This document shows, in pieces, positions 1 to 10,452 of a stretch of 64,000 nucleotides of DNA. Position 1 is the stretch's first letter. Each line of letters begins with the position of its first letter. The stretch comes from Lichtheimia corymbifera B2541 (lineage: Eukaryota; Mucoromycota; Mucoromycetes; Mucorales; Lichtheimiaceae). Under the pieces are notes generated by a model. The model worked only from the letters and a program-made list of their open reading frames with translations, did no database searches and was not told where the DNA came from. The position numbers and the translations under genes are program-made. The stretch is from the NCBI GenBank assembly GCA_000697475.1, contig JNEU01000978.1, positions 1 through 64,000 on the forward strand, in the 5' to 3' direction.

Positions 1-864
1 AAAGACGTTATCCATGGAGCTGTCATCCATCGTACCCGTAAACAAGTCTTCGCCGAAGTAGCCTTCCACGACCATAAAGCACGTATAAGAAACATGCACC
101 ACCCTGTAACTCTCGCCGACGACACGAAAGTCTTCGGTGCTTTTCCCATTCCAGAAGACATGGATGTTATCAGGATTAATCTCTCAAACATACCGCTATA
201 TAATCGACCCAATCTAAAGGAAGCTCTTAATGCAGCATTGAAACCTTTTGGACAACTCTTAGAACTTGGCATATATCTCGAACAGCACCTTTTCACAGGG
301 AAAGGCTATGTGTACCTGAATACCAATCACAATTCCGCCAGCTCCAAATCTCATTCACATGTACAACCAATACCGCCAACTCATACAATCTCAATCTCTC
401 TTAAAGATGGGACATATCCTACACGCATGCATGCAACATGGTCCAAAATGCCACTTCACTGCCGCTATTGCCATAACCCAGGCCACACCCGTATCCAATG
501 CCCATATAGACCACAGCCCAGATGTTACCATTGTCAAGAAACTGGACATCTCCGCAAAGACTGCAAATTCCGCCATGGAACTCAACCCACTCCCGACAAA
601 CCAGCCAGCCCCGAGCACACAACACAAGGAACGCCGATCAAAAGAAAACGTGTACCAACCTCACGATCACCATCGCCAACACCTGTTAATTTCAACCCGA
701 CCATTAACAAAGAGGCACCTATGCCCTGGATAAAAGACAAGCCCCATGATCCTATTACGGACATTGCAAATGACACTGAACTCTCAAATCGCAACCTCGC
801 CCAAATGGATACAACCCCCGCACCAACATCACGTGGCCCCGCCACTGATGATATGGTGACCTAG
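1..864 (+). CDS. LINE-type ORF1 protein with two CCHC zinc knuckles (5' truncated by window edge)
   Basis: The frame is open from base 1 and runs to TAG at 862-864, so the protein starts outside the window; the first internal ATG is at 94. Two retroviral-type zinc knuckles lie at about residues 126-139 and 145-158 counted from that ATG (CRYCHNPGHTRIQC and CYHCQETGHLRKDC, both CX2CX4HX4C), followed by a basic, Ser/Pro-rich tail. Upstream is a domain with the short motif HLFTGKGYVYL. This organisation (RNA-binding domain, knuckles, basic tail) is typical of ORF1/gag-like proteins of non-LTR retrotransposons. No reverse transcriptase frame follows; instead the unit ends about 170 nt later in an A-tract at 1036-1053, which looks like the 3' end of a retroposed copy. 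A stand-alone cellular CNBP-like protein is less likely because of the A-tail and the repeat-rich surroundings. Whether it is still active cannot be seen. Confidence 0.7.
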   Translation, partial: KDVIHGAVIHRTRKQVFAEVAFHDHKARIRNMHHPVTLADDTKVFGAFPIPEDMDVIRINLSNIPLYNRPNLKEALNAALKPFGQLLELGIYLEQHLFTGKGYVYLNTNHNSASSKSHSHVQPIPPTHTISISLKDGTYPTRMHATWSKMPLHCRYCHNPGHTRIQCPYRPQPRCYHCQETGHLRKDCKFRHGTQPTPDKPASPEHTTQGTPIKRKRVPTSRSPSPTPVNFNPTINKEAPMPWIKDKPHDPITDIANDTELSNRNLAQMDTTPAPTSRGPATDDMVT

Positions 865-1053
865 TTTTGGCTATGTCTAGCTTTACATGCTAGCTTCTTG
901 TTTCGATCTTTAGTAGTGTGATTATATAGACCTTACTTTTGTTCCCTATTGATCGCTTTTTGTAACTACCGCGGCCAACCGTCACTCTGCGTATACGTGG
1001 TCGCACAAATAAAATAAGCCCCATAATGGGCCATAAAAAAAAAAAAAAAAAAG
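865..1053 (+). mobile_element. 3' tail of a retroposed element ending in an 18-nt poly(A)
   Basis: After the stop codon of the knuckle protein the sequence is non-coding and contains an AATAAAAT-like signal near 1008-1016 (aataaaataag), about 20 nt before an uninterrupted run of 18 A at 1036-1053. A polyadenylation-like signal followed by an A-tract at the element boundary is what target-primed reverse transcription leaves behind. I could not define a target-site duplication because the 5' end is outside the window. Confidence 0.5.
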
Positions 1054-1204
1054 TTTCACGATCGAGGTGGCCAATCCCAAATTTCGCGATGTCGCCACCA
1101 GCCAAAGTGCATCTGAGGTCGACCTCTTGAATTTTTTTTTTCGGCGAGGCTGGTGGTGACATTGGGTGAATCTGAGAATGGCCACGACGATCGTGAAACT
1201 TTAT
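1050..1204. repeat. Foldback / MITE-like imperfect hairpin
   Basis: The segment starts at the end of the A-tract with aaagtttcacgatcg and ends with its exact reverse complement at about 1186-1203. The two arms are about 52 nt each and stay alignable inward (ggtggcc against ggccacg, then gccaccagcc against ggctggtggtgac). The centre is about 40 nt and contains a T-run. There is no reading frame. Such a structure fits a short inverted-repeat element or a snap-back insertion product at the retroelement junction. Confidence 0.55.
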
Positions 1205-1390
1205 AGATAAATGGGATCCCGCTGGCTGGGTCACGGAACCGATTCACACCGCTTATTTGTGACCCGATTCGCATTATCCATGGTTCGCCTTGAATGCAGC
1301 GCGTGAGCGCTCCGCTCCACGCATTTTTGACCCCTCTTTTCTCTTACCAAAAACCTACTTCACATCGATGCCGGTGATCTACTAGTGGTG

Positions 1391-2212
1391 TCTTCTCCCT
1401 CATGACGGCAGCTTTGACTTACGGCAGCTTGACTTTCTTTGTATCTCCCAACCAAGTCATTCATCCATCAGGTTCCACTTTTAGTCTTTGTTGTAAGCGT
1501 TGGGTCGTTGGCATGGAGACCCGTAGACATGGACATGACAGTATCTGACACTGCTTGCTTTAGACGATGCCTCCCATTGTGTAGTTGTCGATCGCATAAT
1601 ACTGTCAACACCACACCCACTGCTGTCCTTGTCCTTGGCCGCAACTACAAACATAGACAACACAACACCATCATCATCATCACCATCATCATGCATCGTC
1701 CATCATCATCGTCATCATCGCTGCCGTCTTCGGTGCCATCTTTGTCTTCAGTTGCATATCTACATCTGCCACATCCAAGAGTAGAGTCATGAGTCCTGTC
1801 CTATTCTACTACTGTCTTCTCATGATGGCAGCTTGACTTTCTTTGTATCTCTCTTTCAAGTCATCCATCGGGTTCACCTTTAGTCTTTGTTGTAAGCGTT
1901 GGGTCGTTGGCATGGAGACACGTAGACATTAGACCTGACAGTACCTGACACTGCTTGCTTTAGATCATGCTTACGCCCACTCGTCGTCGTTGTCATCGAT
2001 CACGTAATATTGTTATTTGTGAACTGCCCACACCTTCACATCGTCGTCATCCTGGTTTCATTGCCGTCGCTGTTGCCAGTCGCGACTCCAGACGTAGACA
2101 ACACAACACCTTCAACATCATCATTATCATCGTCATCACTCCTGCCGTTTTCGTTGCCATCCATCTTTGTCTTCAGTTGCAAATCCACATCACCTACATC
2201 CAAGGGTAGTGT
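1391..2212. repeat. Two-copy direct repeat, about 400 nt per unit, (ATC)n-rich
   Basis: Unit 1 (about 1391-1790) and unit 2 (about 1817-2212) align over their whole length. Shared segments include gcagcttgactttctttgta, agtctttgttgtaagcgttg, tgacactgcttgctttaga and ctttgtcttcagttgca, offset by about 400-420 nt. Each unit carries an ATC/ATT trinucleotide-rich stretch (1670-1720; 2115-2150). No convincing gene is seen; the open frames are short and follow the trinucleotide bias. Confidence 0.75.
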
Positions 2213-2309
2213 TATATACACATCTTGCTGCTACATGCCCAGAGACCAAAAGTATTGGGAGTAGTACACAAGAGTATCGATTGTCCTAGCATCTCTTTGC
2301 CAGTAAAAC

Positions 2310-3290
2310 ATGATATTTGACCCAAAGGTACAAGATTTTTATACCCCTGAGCAACAACGCACTTCAAGATTAGTGGATAATGGATACATTGACGTGGTTC
2401 GAGATGAATTAAACGTGTGATGATAGCACTGGTGTATGAAAGAAGAATACGAAGATGGTTACTTGAACTGAAGACAAGCTACCGCGTTTTCTCGGTCCCA
2501 AAAGGCAACAAAAAGAACAACATACATGATGGCAGCCCGTATCCATTCAGTGATTCATCAATGCGATTGTCTATCTGTACTCTCCCAACGCCAAAATATT
2601 CGTGGAACAGCACTCAACATTGGAAAAGAAAAGGCCTTTTGAACAACGAGAGCTCAAGCGTAAAATGAAAGTGGATCGTGGTGTCGGTGGCATCATTGAT
2701 GGATATACGGATGATGAGATGCTTAAGGTGATGGATTACTTTTTGATCAATGGCGCAAAACATATTTACGGGAATGGATGACAAGCGAGGCATGCTGGAT
2801 CTCTGGTGCAAAAGTGGATCAAATGAGGAAGCTTGGTCGATGACAGAAGGATTCTCTATAATGTGATCATCGATATTTTTCGTGGATTGTCTGAGGAAGA
2901 GAATTATGATCGAGTTGGGACAGGCGATAATGACAACACAACATGGATTTTTACGAAAGCATGAACATGGATGGTAGCGGAAACAAGAATGCAACATATA
3001 CACAGCAAGAAGATCCGTTTATGTTATCAGCACATGAAGTATAGAGAGAACAGAATGATAGCTTACACGCAGACACAAGCTGTGGATTGCATAGAACAAC
3101 AGCGTGGAAATTGGAGTTTGGATCGAATTCGAAGGGGCTAACCAAGCAATCTGGCTGTATCACCGGATGATCCATGCAGCAGCGATTACTTTTTTTGTAC
3201 AGCAACGACTTTTTGTATATGTAGCATTGTTGTAGAGCACGTTGACATTCCATATCTTTCATCTTGTACTATAGTAACATCACATCACAC
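2310..3290 (+). pseudogene. Decayed gene, possibly a Crypton/tyrosine-recombinase-like repeat family
   Basis: Short conserved peptide stretches occur in shifting frames with stops between them: RLVDNGYIDVVRDELNV near 2368-2418, a basic stretch then RGVGGIIDGYTDDEML near 2650-2725, YFLINGAKHIYG near 2738-2772, and a C-terminal part near 3060-3140. No single frame joins them. The spacing and the motif 'GYTDDEM...YFL..GAK..YG' resemble, from memory, fungal proteins annotated as tyrosine recombinase/Ndc10-like (Crypton-type); this is a guess, not an identification. A second, shorter and inverted copy lies at about 3500-3960, which supports a repeat-family origin. Confidence 0.35.
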
Positions 3291-3499
3291 CTCATCCTCA
3301 TTTGACCTTTCATGTATTTAACATCAGATCACCTTTATTAAACTCGTGTTTGACAACAAAGAAAGGGCATAAATGGTTATCCCATGGTTGATACAATGAT
3401 AGGGCAAAGATCACCGTCCATGATAAATTCATCACCCCATGACATATAATCTTTAATGAAGGTAATATGATGTTACTTATATACAAGGAAAACCAAGCG

Positions 3500-3960
3500 A
3501 TGTGCGATACGGTGTGATGCTACTATATATAATACAGGATGAGACGAATGACATGGGGTGCGTGAAGAATGTGAAGGTTTTTATACAATGCTACGTATAC
3601 AAAAAATCCGTTCCTGTACACAAAAGGCGACGTTGGTGCATGAATGCCCTTTGGTACGGCCAGATTGCTTGCTTAGTTCCTTCCATAATCGATCCAAACT
3701 CCAATTTCCACTCGTAATCTCATTCCATGCGCCATTGCTATCATCAATCACACGTTCAATTCATTTTGAACCATTGCCAGGTATCCATTGTCCAATAATC
3801 CACTAACCTTATACCGCTCTTGCTTAGGGGCATAGTGTTGTGCCTTTGGGTCTTTGGTCCTCCCGTGTGCTATCCTCAATGCTCTGTGTTTCATGCTTGT
3901 GACGATAAGGCGTGGATATTGACGTGGATGTGGATTTGTAACTGATGACGAAGACGGCAT
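3500..3960 (-). pseudogene. Inverted, internally deleted second copy of the decayed gene at 2.3-3.3 kb
   Basis: On the minus strand the frame 3960-3748 contains LLDNGYLAMVQNELNV, matching the plus-strand copy's RLVDNGYIDVVRDELNV, and both have the upstream segment 'DPK.Q....P.Q.R'. Immediately after the shared stop codon this copy jumps to the sequence that in the first copy lies some 650 nt further on (ggaaattggagtttggatcg at about 3106 in copy 1, its complement near 3690-3715 here), so the middle has been lost. Further matches run to about 3500 (complement of the 3' region at 3130-3290). Confidence 0.55.
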
Positions 3961-4170
3961 CGATCGTGTTGATACTTATGGTGATGATTATGATGATGGT
4001 TATGGTTCATGACGGTGGTGGTGGTATTGTTGTTGTGCTGTGCATGTCTGGATTTGCGACTGAGGATAGGGGCGGCTGTGAAAAAGGCAGTGACGACGAT
4101 GAAGGTGGAGTGTTGACCATATTACGTGATCGACGACTATGACGAGTTGTGGGAGGCATGGACTAAAGCA
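3915..4170. repeat. Third, inverted copy of the (ATC)n-rich repeat unit
   Basis: The reverse complement reads through the same landmarks as unit 2 of the direct repeat: a tgctttag...catgc stretch, tcgtcg...gatcacgtaatat, a (ATC/ACC)n segment, and a cagtcgcaaatccaga/cagttgcaaatccaca boundary. Together with the inverted gene copy it makes the right half of a large imperfect palindrome whose left half is 1817-3290. Confidence 0.6.
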
Positions 4171-4261
4171 AGCAAGAAAAAAGAGAAGAGCTTAAGACAT
4201 TATGCGAACGTGGTTAAAAAAGAGGAAGGTGTGCACCCTTTACCGACGCAGTAGCGTGACT

Positions 4262-4440
4262 CATGCCGGTTTATCTGGGTCTCCATTCCGGTTTACCTAA
4301 TAATTTCCATGCCGGTTTACCTATTTCCATTCCGGTTTACCTAATAAATTTCTGTGAATCAGGCTGTGACCCAGCCAAAATTTGGCTGCGGGGTTTTGTG
4401 AATCGCTGTGAATCGGCTGTGAATTTGTGAATTTCGTCCT
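4262..4440. repeat. Short tandem repeats: CCGGTTTAYCT units, then TGTGAATC units
   Basis: Four near-copies of a unit like 'ccattccggtttacctaat' occur at about 4263-4345, followed by repeated ctgtgaatc/tgtgaatt words at about 4351-4432. No reading frame of note. Confidence 0.6.
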
Positions 4441-4830
4441 TGAAACTTGCACACAAGGTGCGCTTCACCCAGACGAGCAACTTTGTTCGATTGAAGACCC
4501 CATGCTTCATTGTAAAGTTTAGAGATACAGGCACCTTTATGTTTTACATATGCTGAAACCATGGTGTTATATGACAAGTGGTGTTTGTTCATTGTGAAGT
4601 ATCATGCAAATGAGCTGTGTTACACAAGCACGCCCCTGCGCATATTCCGCTCTATCAGGGACAACCTACTTCACAATGAACAAACACCACTTGTCATATA
4701 GCATCACGCTTACAGCATATGTAAAAACATAAAGGTGCCTGTTTCTCCAAATCTACATAATGATGTGTAGAGGCTTTATGAGAACGATGTTGATCAGCAT
4801 GCCCGAGAGCACCTCCTGACCAAGTTTCGA
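4438..4830. repeat. Long inverted repeat (arms about 160 nt, spacer about 65 nt)
   Basis: The left arm at about 4438-4602 is the reverse complement of the right arm at about 4667-4830. Matching landmarks include gtgtttgttcattgtgaagt against acttcacaatgaacaaacac, gttatatgacaagtgg against ccacttgtcatatagc, tacatatgctg/cagcatatgta and caggcacctttatgttt/aacataaaggtgcctg. The word set recurs at 38,339-38,556, so this is a dispersed family, here as two head-to-head copies. Confidence 0.75.
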
Positions 4831-5360
4831 GGTCGCCATCCGCAATATCGGCGCGCACGGCCGTACACTACATTCATCTTTTCATCTCTTCGTCGTCTCT
4901 CCGACATACAGGGTTTTCATAATGAACCCTGGGGACTTTATGAGAACGAAATTGCTCGGCGTGGTTAGAAGGATGTTGTGTGAAAGTTTCAGGTTCGAGG
5001 TGGGCAATCTCGGGGAACAGGAGCGCCGACCCTACTTTCTCCCACATCTGGGCTGGCCCGCATTCAAAATGTTCACAATGAACCATGCGGTTTTTAAATG
5101 AATGGAGTTGATCAGCATGTGCGAGAGTACCTTCTGACCAAGTTTCAAGTGCGAGATTGGGAATCCCAAGAAACTACATACTAATTGACTTTTTCATAAA
5201 TCCGGCGCTTTCCCAATTTCCCGCCGTCATAGTAAACCCCACATTATGCTCTCCCTTTCGAAATTTTCTAATGAAGCATGGGTTCCTTATTAAGACAAAA
5301 TTGATCAGCATGACCAAGAGCATTTTGTGTGCAAATTTGGGGTTTGAGAGAGGCATTTAA
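4755..5360 (+). repeat. Degenerate tandem copies of a dispersed ~100-nt repeat
   Basis: Four diverged copies begin near 4757, 4917, 5072 and 5268. The consensus is roughly: cataatgaaccatggggtttttat, then gaacaaagttgatcagcatg, ccgagagcaccttgtg, caagtttcaggttcgagatggg, and a caatctcgg tail. A further plus-strand copy lies at 7164-7262 and an inverted one inside 4438-4512. A tRNA-type B-box-like word (ggttcga) is present in the copies at 4991 and 7231; a SINE-like origin is only a possibility. Confidence 0.6.
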
Positions 5361-7140
5361 GGTCATGGTTTATTAATTTATTGTGTGCATGGATATGTCT
5401 GATTGTGCCTGACCTATTTAATTTCCACCTCTTCCCCTCCCCACTTCTTGTGCCTTCCTCCCATTCTCATCTGCTGCCCCATTCAAGTACAACTACCGCC
5501 TGCGAACGATTGTCCTGCTTCAACCCATCATGTCGACCCTACGATTGTCTTGATCCCATTGTCTTTGACTGAATGAGAAGTCCATTGCATGTGCACCGCA
5601 CTACACCACCTACCTGGCTTGATGCTACACACCGCCTTACACACCCCTCTGCTACAACCAATCGTAACAGCGTTCATTCCAGCAGTCGGTATCGGCAAAG
5701 TCTTTATCTCTTTGTCTCAAGTTACTTGCAGCAACATGCCTTGCAGCCTTTTTCGCATGAGCAACGGCGTGCCATTATACAGGAGCAACTTTATTTACGC
5801 GTAGCAACTTGTTTCAACACATACGACTTCTTATCGGTATGAATGTGGATATGAAGACTGGTATGTGCATGGGATGGAAGCAACGGGATATATAACGCGT
5901 GGAAACAGAGCCTTGTTCTTATGTTGCCATAGTGAACTTGACCATTATGCTTGGTGCTATCATGCTAAACGATTGGTGCACTCAATTATCCTGCTTTACG
6001 CGCTATTCCACGACAGCTACTATCATCATCCTTTGGACGGTTGCCAACTATGTACAATCATCAATGATTTGACACCCCATCCGCATATAATAATACACCA
6101 CCCCAAGAATAGGAACTTCCCAAATCGATATATCTCCCATTGAAGCAATTCATTGTATACTTCTCAACTTATCTCATGTCGATGATCTTTGATTAAAGGA
6201 TTACTCTAGCGAATACTAAGTTCCAATAAGATCTTTATTCCACCAGAGTTGGATCTCTTCATGTATGGGTATTTGATGCATTGCGTTATAGAAAGATGCG
6301 GGATTGTAGAAGTATATATGAGAGGTACATTATCGCTTGAGGAATCAGAACGCTGACAATGTGCTGGCGATAGGAAGTAGAATCGAGTTGGTCGAAGATC
6401 TATCCGTTTACTGGTACAATTAGTAATCGATTGCAATGGCGATAATCAATATACTTAGCTTATGATTCGGTGCTTTCACATTCCCTACCAAGCTGGCACG
6501 AAAGCAGACCTTGATAGCCATCAAATCGACCAAAGTTGAGCGGCACGAAAGCAGACCTCAGTTATAGCATCGCGCCGACTAAAGTTGAGCGGCACGACAG
6601 CAGACCATACTACCAAATGTTGATGGTTGGAATGTGAAGGAAAGGTCTTGTCTTGCTGCGGAGAGTCGAGCTTGCAATAAATCCACCAAGGTGACTTGGC
6701 TTGCAATCAAAAGCCCCAATTGGATTATTTAAAACAATCACATCCTCGAGAGGCGTGGCAACAGCAGCAGGCTTATATAAAGATATCTAGTTTTTTGATA
6801 TATCTGAAACATATAAAAAAAGGGAACTAGAAATGTGATCCTATTGTACAGACGTTATCGCCTACAATTACGAGATGACTGTATATATGCTATAGCCGTT
6901 TTGTGATAGGTGGATGTGGGGAGAACATTACTATATATCTACATATGAAGTAGTAATAATAACCTTATAATAAGCTTACATGCAACGTCTCATATGTAGC
7001 ATATATTTCATCTTTACAGGGAACTGCAACCCTTCGCCATCCATACTTAAAATAAGAGACTACCTCTGTAATACGCTCCCTGTGAACAACGTTCATCATA
7101 GCGGCGAACACATCAGTTCGTTTATCATTTCTCCTACGTT
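5361..7140. other. Gene-poor interval
   Basis: Only short unsupported frames are present. A word of the form cggcacgaaagcagacct occurs three times at about 6493, 6541 and 6590 (period 48-49 nt). The rest is A+T-rich single-copy-looking sequence with no splice-consistent exon chain that I could follow. Confidence 0.4.
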
Positions 7141-7159
7141 TGTGTCCTCCCTTCCAAAG

Positions 7160-7310
7160 ATGCATAATGAGGTGTGAATTCTTTATTAGAACAAAGTTGA
7201 TCAGCGTATCCAAGAGCATATTGTGTGAAGTTTTCAGGTTCGAATGGGCATTCTCAAGGTACTGGGTCGTCCATCCTTTATATATATATATATATATATA
7301 TATACCTGAT
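7160..7310 (+). repeat. Dispersed repeat copy followed by a (TA)n microsatellite
   Basis: Positions 7164-7262 repeat the unit found at 4755-5360 (gaacaaagttgatcagcgta, ccaagagcatattgtgtgaa, caggttcgaatgggca). An alternating TA run of about 26 nt follows at 7278-7304. Confidence 0.6.
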
Positions 7311-7501
7311 GTCGTTATCTAATTATCTTGTATGTATGCATGTACTCATCCATTCTGCCACAAAGAAGAAGAGGTATATGTGCAGCTCAAGAATATACAA
7401 TAGGTTGGCGATTTATGTATCAACTTGGGGTTCTATGTATGTAAATTGGGCAATGGTGGTGGGGAAGAAGGAATGCAAGGAAATGAGGAAGTTGTTGGGA
7501 A

Positions 7502-10452
7502 TCAGTGATCTCTATAGATTTCTTTTGCCAAAAATGCTGCTACATCTGGATCTTTCCAATAGTTGAGATGGGTTGCCAATGCGCTCCAATAAGGGTTGTC
7601 TAGATTATTCTCTTGTAAACAATAATCAACTCTTCCGGTCACGTTGAGTAATCGTAAACGACGTGCACCATCCGAATAAGGTGATGTATTATCTGCCAAT
7701 GGAGGAGGTGGTGATTGTCGTGCAGGTGAATTGTTCCACATGGAGATCATGACAGCTGAATCGCTACTGGATCGTGAATGCGTAGGCGATCGAATATTCT
7801 CAGGGACGCTCAGATCTTGTTGTGCTGTGGTCAATTGATCGAATACAGCTGCATCATCGTCACTGCTGTTGGCTGATTGCATATCCTCATACATTTGTTG
7901 TTTGGATAATCCAAGTCCTCGCATCACAAGATTCGCTGTGAGACCGTATTTGATGGATTCGTACATGGCACCCGCTCGATTGGTTAATCCTCCAGAACCA
8001 CTTGCACGTTTGCCCTTTTTCTTATCCATGATGAGTTCTTTGATGTGTGGTATCATTGCTGGTTTGAAGTTTGCACTGTATTGGCGGGAAATAAGCGGCT
8101 CAAGTCGATATGCCACAGGATCAGACTAAAAACGGTAGATCAGTCATCCTATCCATTACCTGGTGTATAACCGCTACTACCACACATACCCTGTTGAAGA
8201 TATTGTACAAATTGTTTACTGCTGGGTAACAACATTGAGATGATTCTTGACCACGAAAGCTTTTGCTCTTTCTTGATGCTACTCGAGTGCCCTTGACTAA
8301 TAACATCACGCCGGCTGGAGATCCAAGTCCGAAAAAGTTCTCTGCAGCAAAGAGCAATGCATTGGATTTTTGATACTGCTTCAAGAGATCAGGTTGCTTC
8401 AAGGCAGCTAGCATGCTTGCTTTGTCAGGAGGTGGTGTGACAGGTTGCAAAGAGAGCATATCAAGCGCAATAAGTGCCTGCAGGTTGAAAAAAGCAGGTC
8501 TTGGTTAGTGAAAGAATGAAACCTACTTGAATGGATAATACTTACACCAAGAGAGTGGCCCACCACGGATACCTTTCCATTCCTCTCCAAAAAGTCTGGA
8601 TTCCGCTTAATGTATTGTAGGTAGATGCCATTGATAAGTCTGCAAATCGATGTTGTCATCTGCTCGCGGTATTTTGGCGTGAGATATAAAGGAACTAAGA
8701 TGATATAGCAGATAGGTTAACTTCAAACGCCATCCAACTCTAAAGCAATATATACTTACTATCCATAATCACATTGGATACAAGTGACCGGATATTGGGT
8801 ACGCTGTCGACAGTCAACTCCTCCAAAGTGGGACACCCGTCGTCACCATCGGGCATACCAAGATCGGCTTCAGTGTGCTGTAATCCTTCTTCACGCGATA
8901 TACCAAATTTGATCTCCTGACGCCAAGGCACCGGTAAGAATTGAATACCATTGGGTCGATCCGAACGTATCGCAGCAGCATAAGCCGATTTCACTCCTCT
9001 CCGTAAATTGTCAACGTCTGTGGTAGAGCTCCTGTTAGCCTTGTATAACCAGGATATTTTTGCATAAACGCAACATACCATCAATGAAACTTTGACCAGC
9101 AAATCGTTGACCAGCCCTATATATCACATGATTAGCCTTCTAGCCACGCCACTTTGCCTTTTTTCCTCTTACCCGGGTATAACAAACACCAAATGATCAA
9201 TCTGACGTGGTTCTTCACCATCCTCATCACCCACTTTGATGGTATCATCTGCTCCTGGTGCTTCGATACAAATAGCATCGTCATCATGCACACCTTGTCC
9301 TTCTTGTTCCTCAGCAGCTTTGCGTAAGGTTGATAGGGAGGGCGATGACTTGGATCCTCGTAATTGTCTGTCAGTGGTCTCCTGATATCCACGCACCAGC
9401 CTTGTACCACCGAGATTTTGCTTGTTGGTGAGGCGTGTGATGATGCTTTTGGCCAATTTGCTGCTAGTGCTATTTCTGTAATATGACGTCGTTTGATGAG
9501 TTCCTCTTCTTGGATAGATAGATTGATATACCTTACGATAAAAGCCATGCAGTATGTGGACCAGTGTAGGCAACGTATTGTCCCAAATAAGGCCCAAGCA
9601 AATTCCATTGCTTTTCCACAGGTTGACTTGCCAACGCTATCTCCAATTTCTCTTCCTCCAGTGTTGTGGTCGATGCTGCTGCTGCTGCTGTTGCATTCTC
9701 TTTGCGTTTACCATTGACTGTTAGGCTTGGATCACTGTAAGGCTTGTACTTGCTATATTAGGAGGGGCGGGTGAGTATTATTATTGACATCATCACCATC
9801 AACCCCATCATTGACATTTACCGGTATCCCGCTTCAACTTGCTGAGCAAGTGCTTCCTCGCATGGTACCCATTTAGAACCGTCGGATTGCATAAACCATG
9901 TTGCACGCCGTACAGGGTATGTGGGTCCTTCCCAATAGACTGGAGATAGCGTACGATAAAAGACCTTGACATCAAATAAATGATCTTCATTGACGGGTAC
10001 AGTGGTTGACATGTCTTTGGACTAAACCCCTTATCAGTTTGTTGCTATGCATATATCTTCATGCTTGTCTTTACCTCTAGAGCTTTCTCCAATGCTTCAG
10101 AATCCCTCTTTGAAAATGCCACCCATTTGAGCTTTTTGGATCGTGTACTGTCAACTGCATAGAACCTTTTGGAAATGAAACAATCTTGAGTAAGAAGGAA
10201 GAAGAGGAGCGATCGATTGAACTGGGGCTATTACCATCGAGGTTCTAAAGGAGGTGCATTTGGATCTGGAGTAAGTCCCAGTGTACGCGGGCTGGCGAGT
10301 GCAAGACGAGTATTGTTGACATCTCGCTCCAACATGACAAGGTTATGGAAAGGGAAGAAAAGATAAACGTGGGCTTGAAACGCGGCTCCAGAAATTGTAA
10401 ACGACGTTGAGCTCTTTGTGTCACCTGTCCTGCATGTCGTTTGTTGCACCAT
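7502..10452 (-). CDS. DDHD-domain phospholipase (PA-PLA1 family), ten exons
   Basis: Intracellular phospholipase A1-type lipase acting on phosphatidic acid or related lipids; yeast relative Ddl1, animal relatives DDHD1/2. Exons joining in frame: 10452-10235, 10165-10075, 10021-9822, 9752-9537, 9475-9173, 9116-9079, 9017-8760, 8694-8546, 8477-8190, 8125-7502; predicted 794 aa. Seen: an N-terminal region with VRRATWFMQ and W-P-EE-LA, the core strand DHLVFVIPG, the nucleophile elbow VVGHSLG split exactly after the glycine by an intron, LFAAENFFGLGSPAG, and the DDHD region starting SDPVAYRLEPLI and ending GRVDYCLQE...YWKDPDVAAFL. The catalytic Ser is in GHSLG; acidic/His partners are expected in the DDHD part. 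The start ATG at 10452 is the least certain point, since family N-termini vary. A 26-residue run of A/S/T near the exon 4 start is low-complexity. Confidence 0.93.

Noticed and set aside
1981..2210. Short proteins from the ATC-rich repeats
   Set aside because: Serine/isoleucine-rich frames follow the trinucleotide bias; neighbouring copies do not keep the same frame open.
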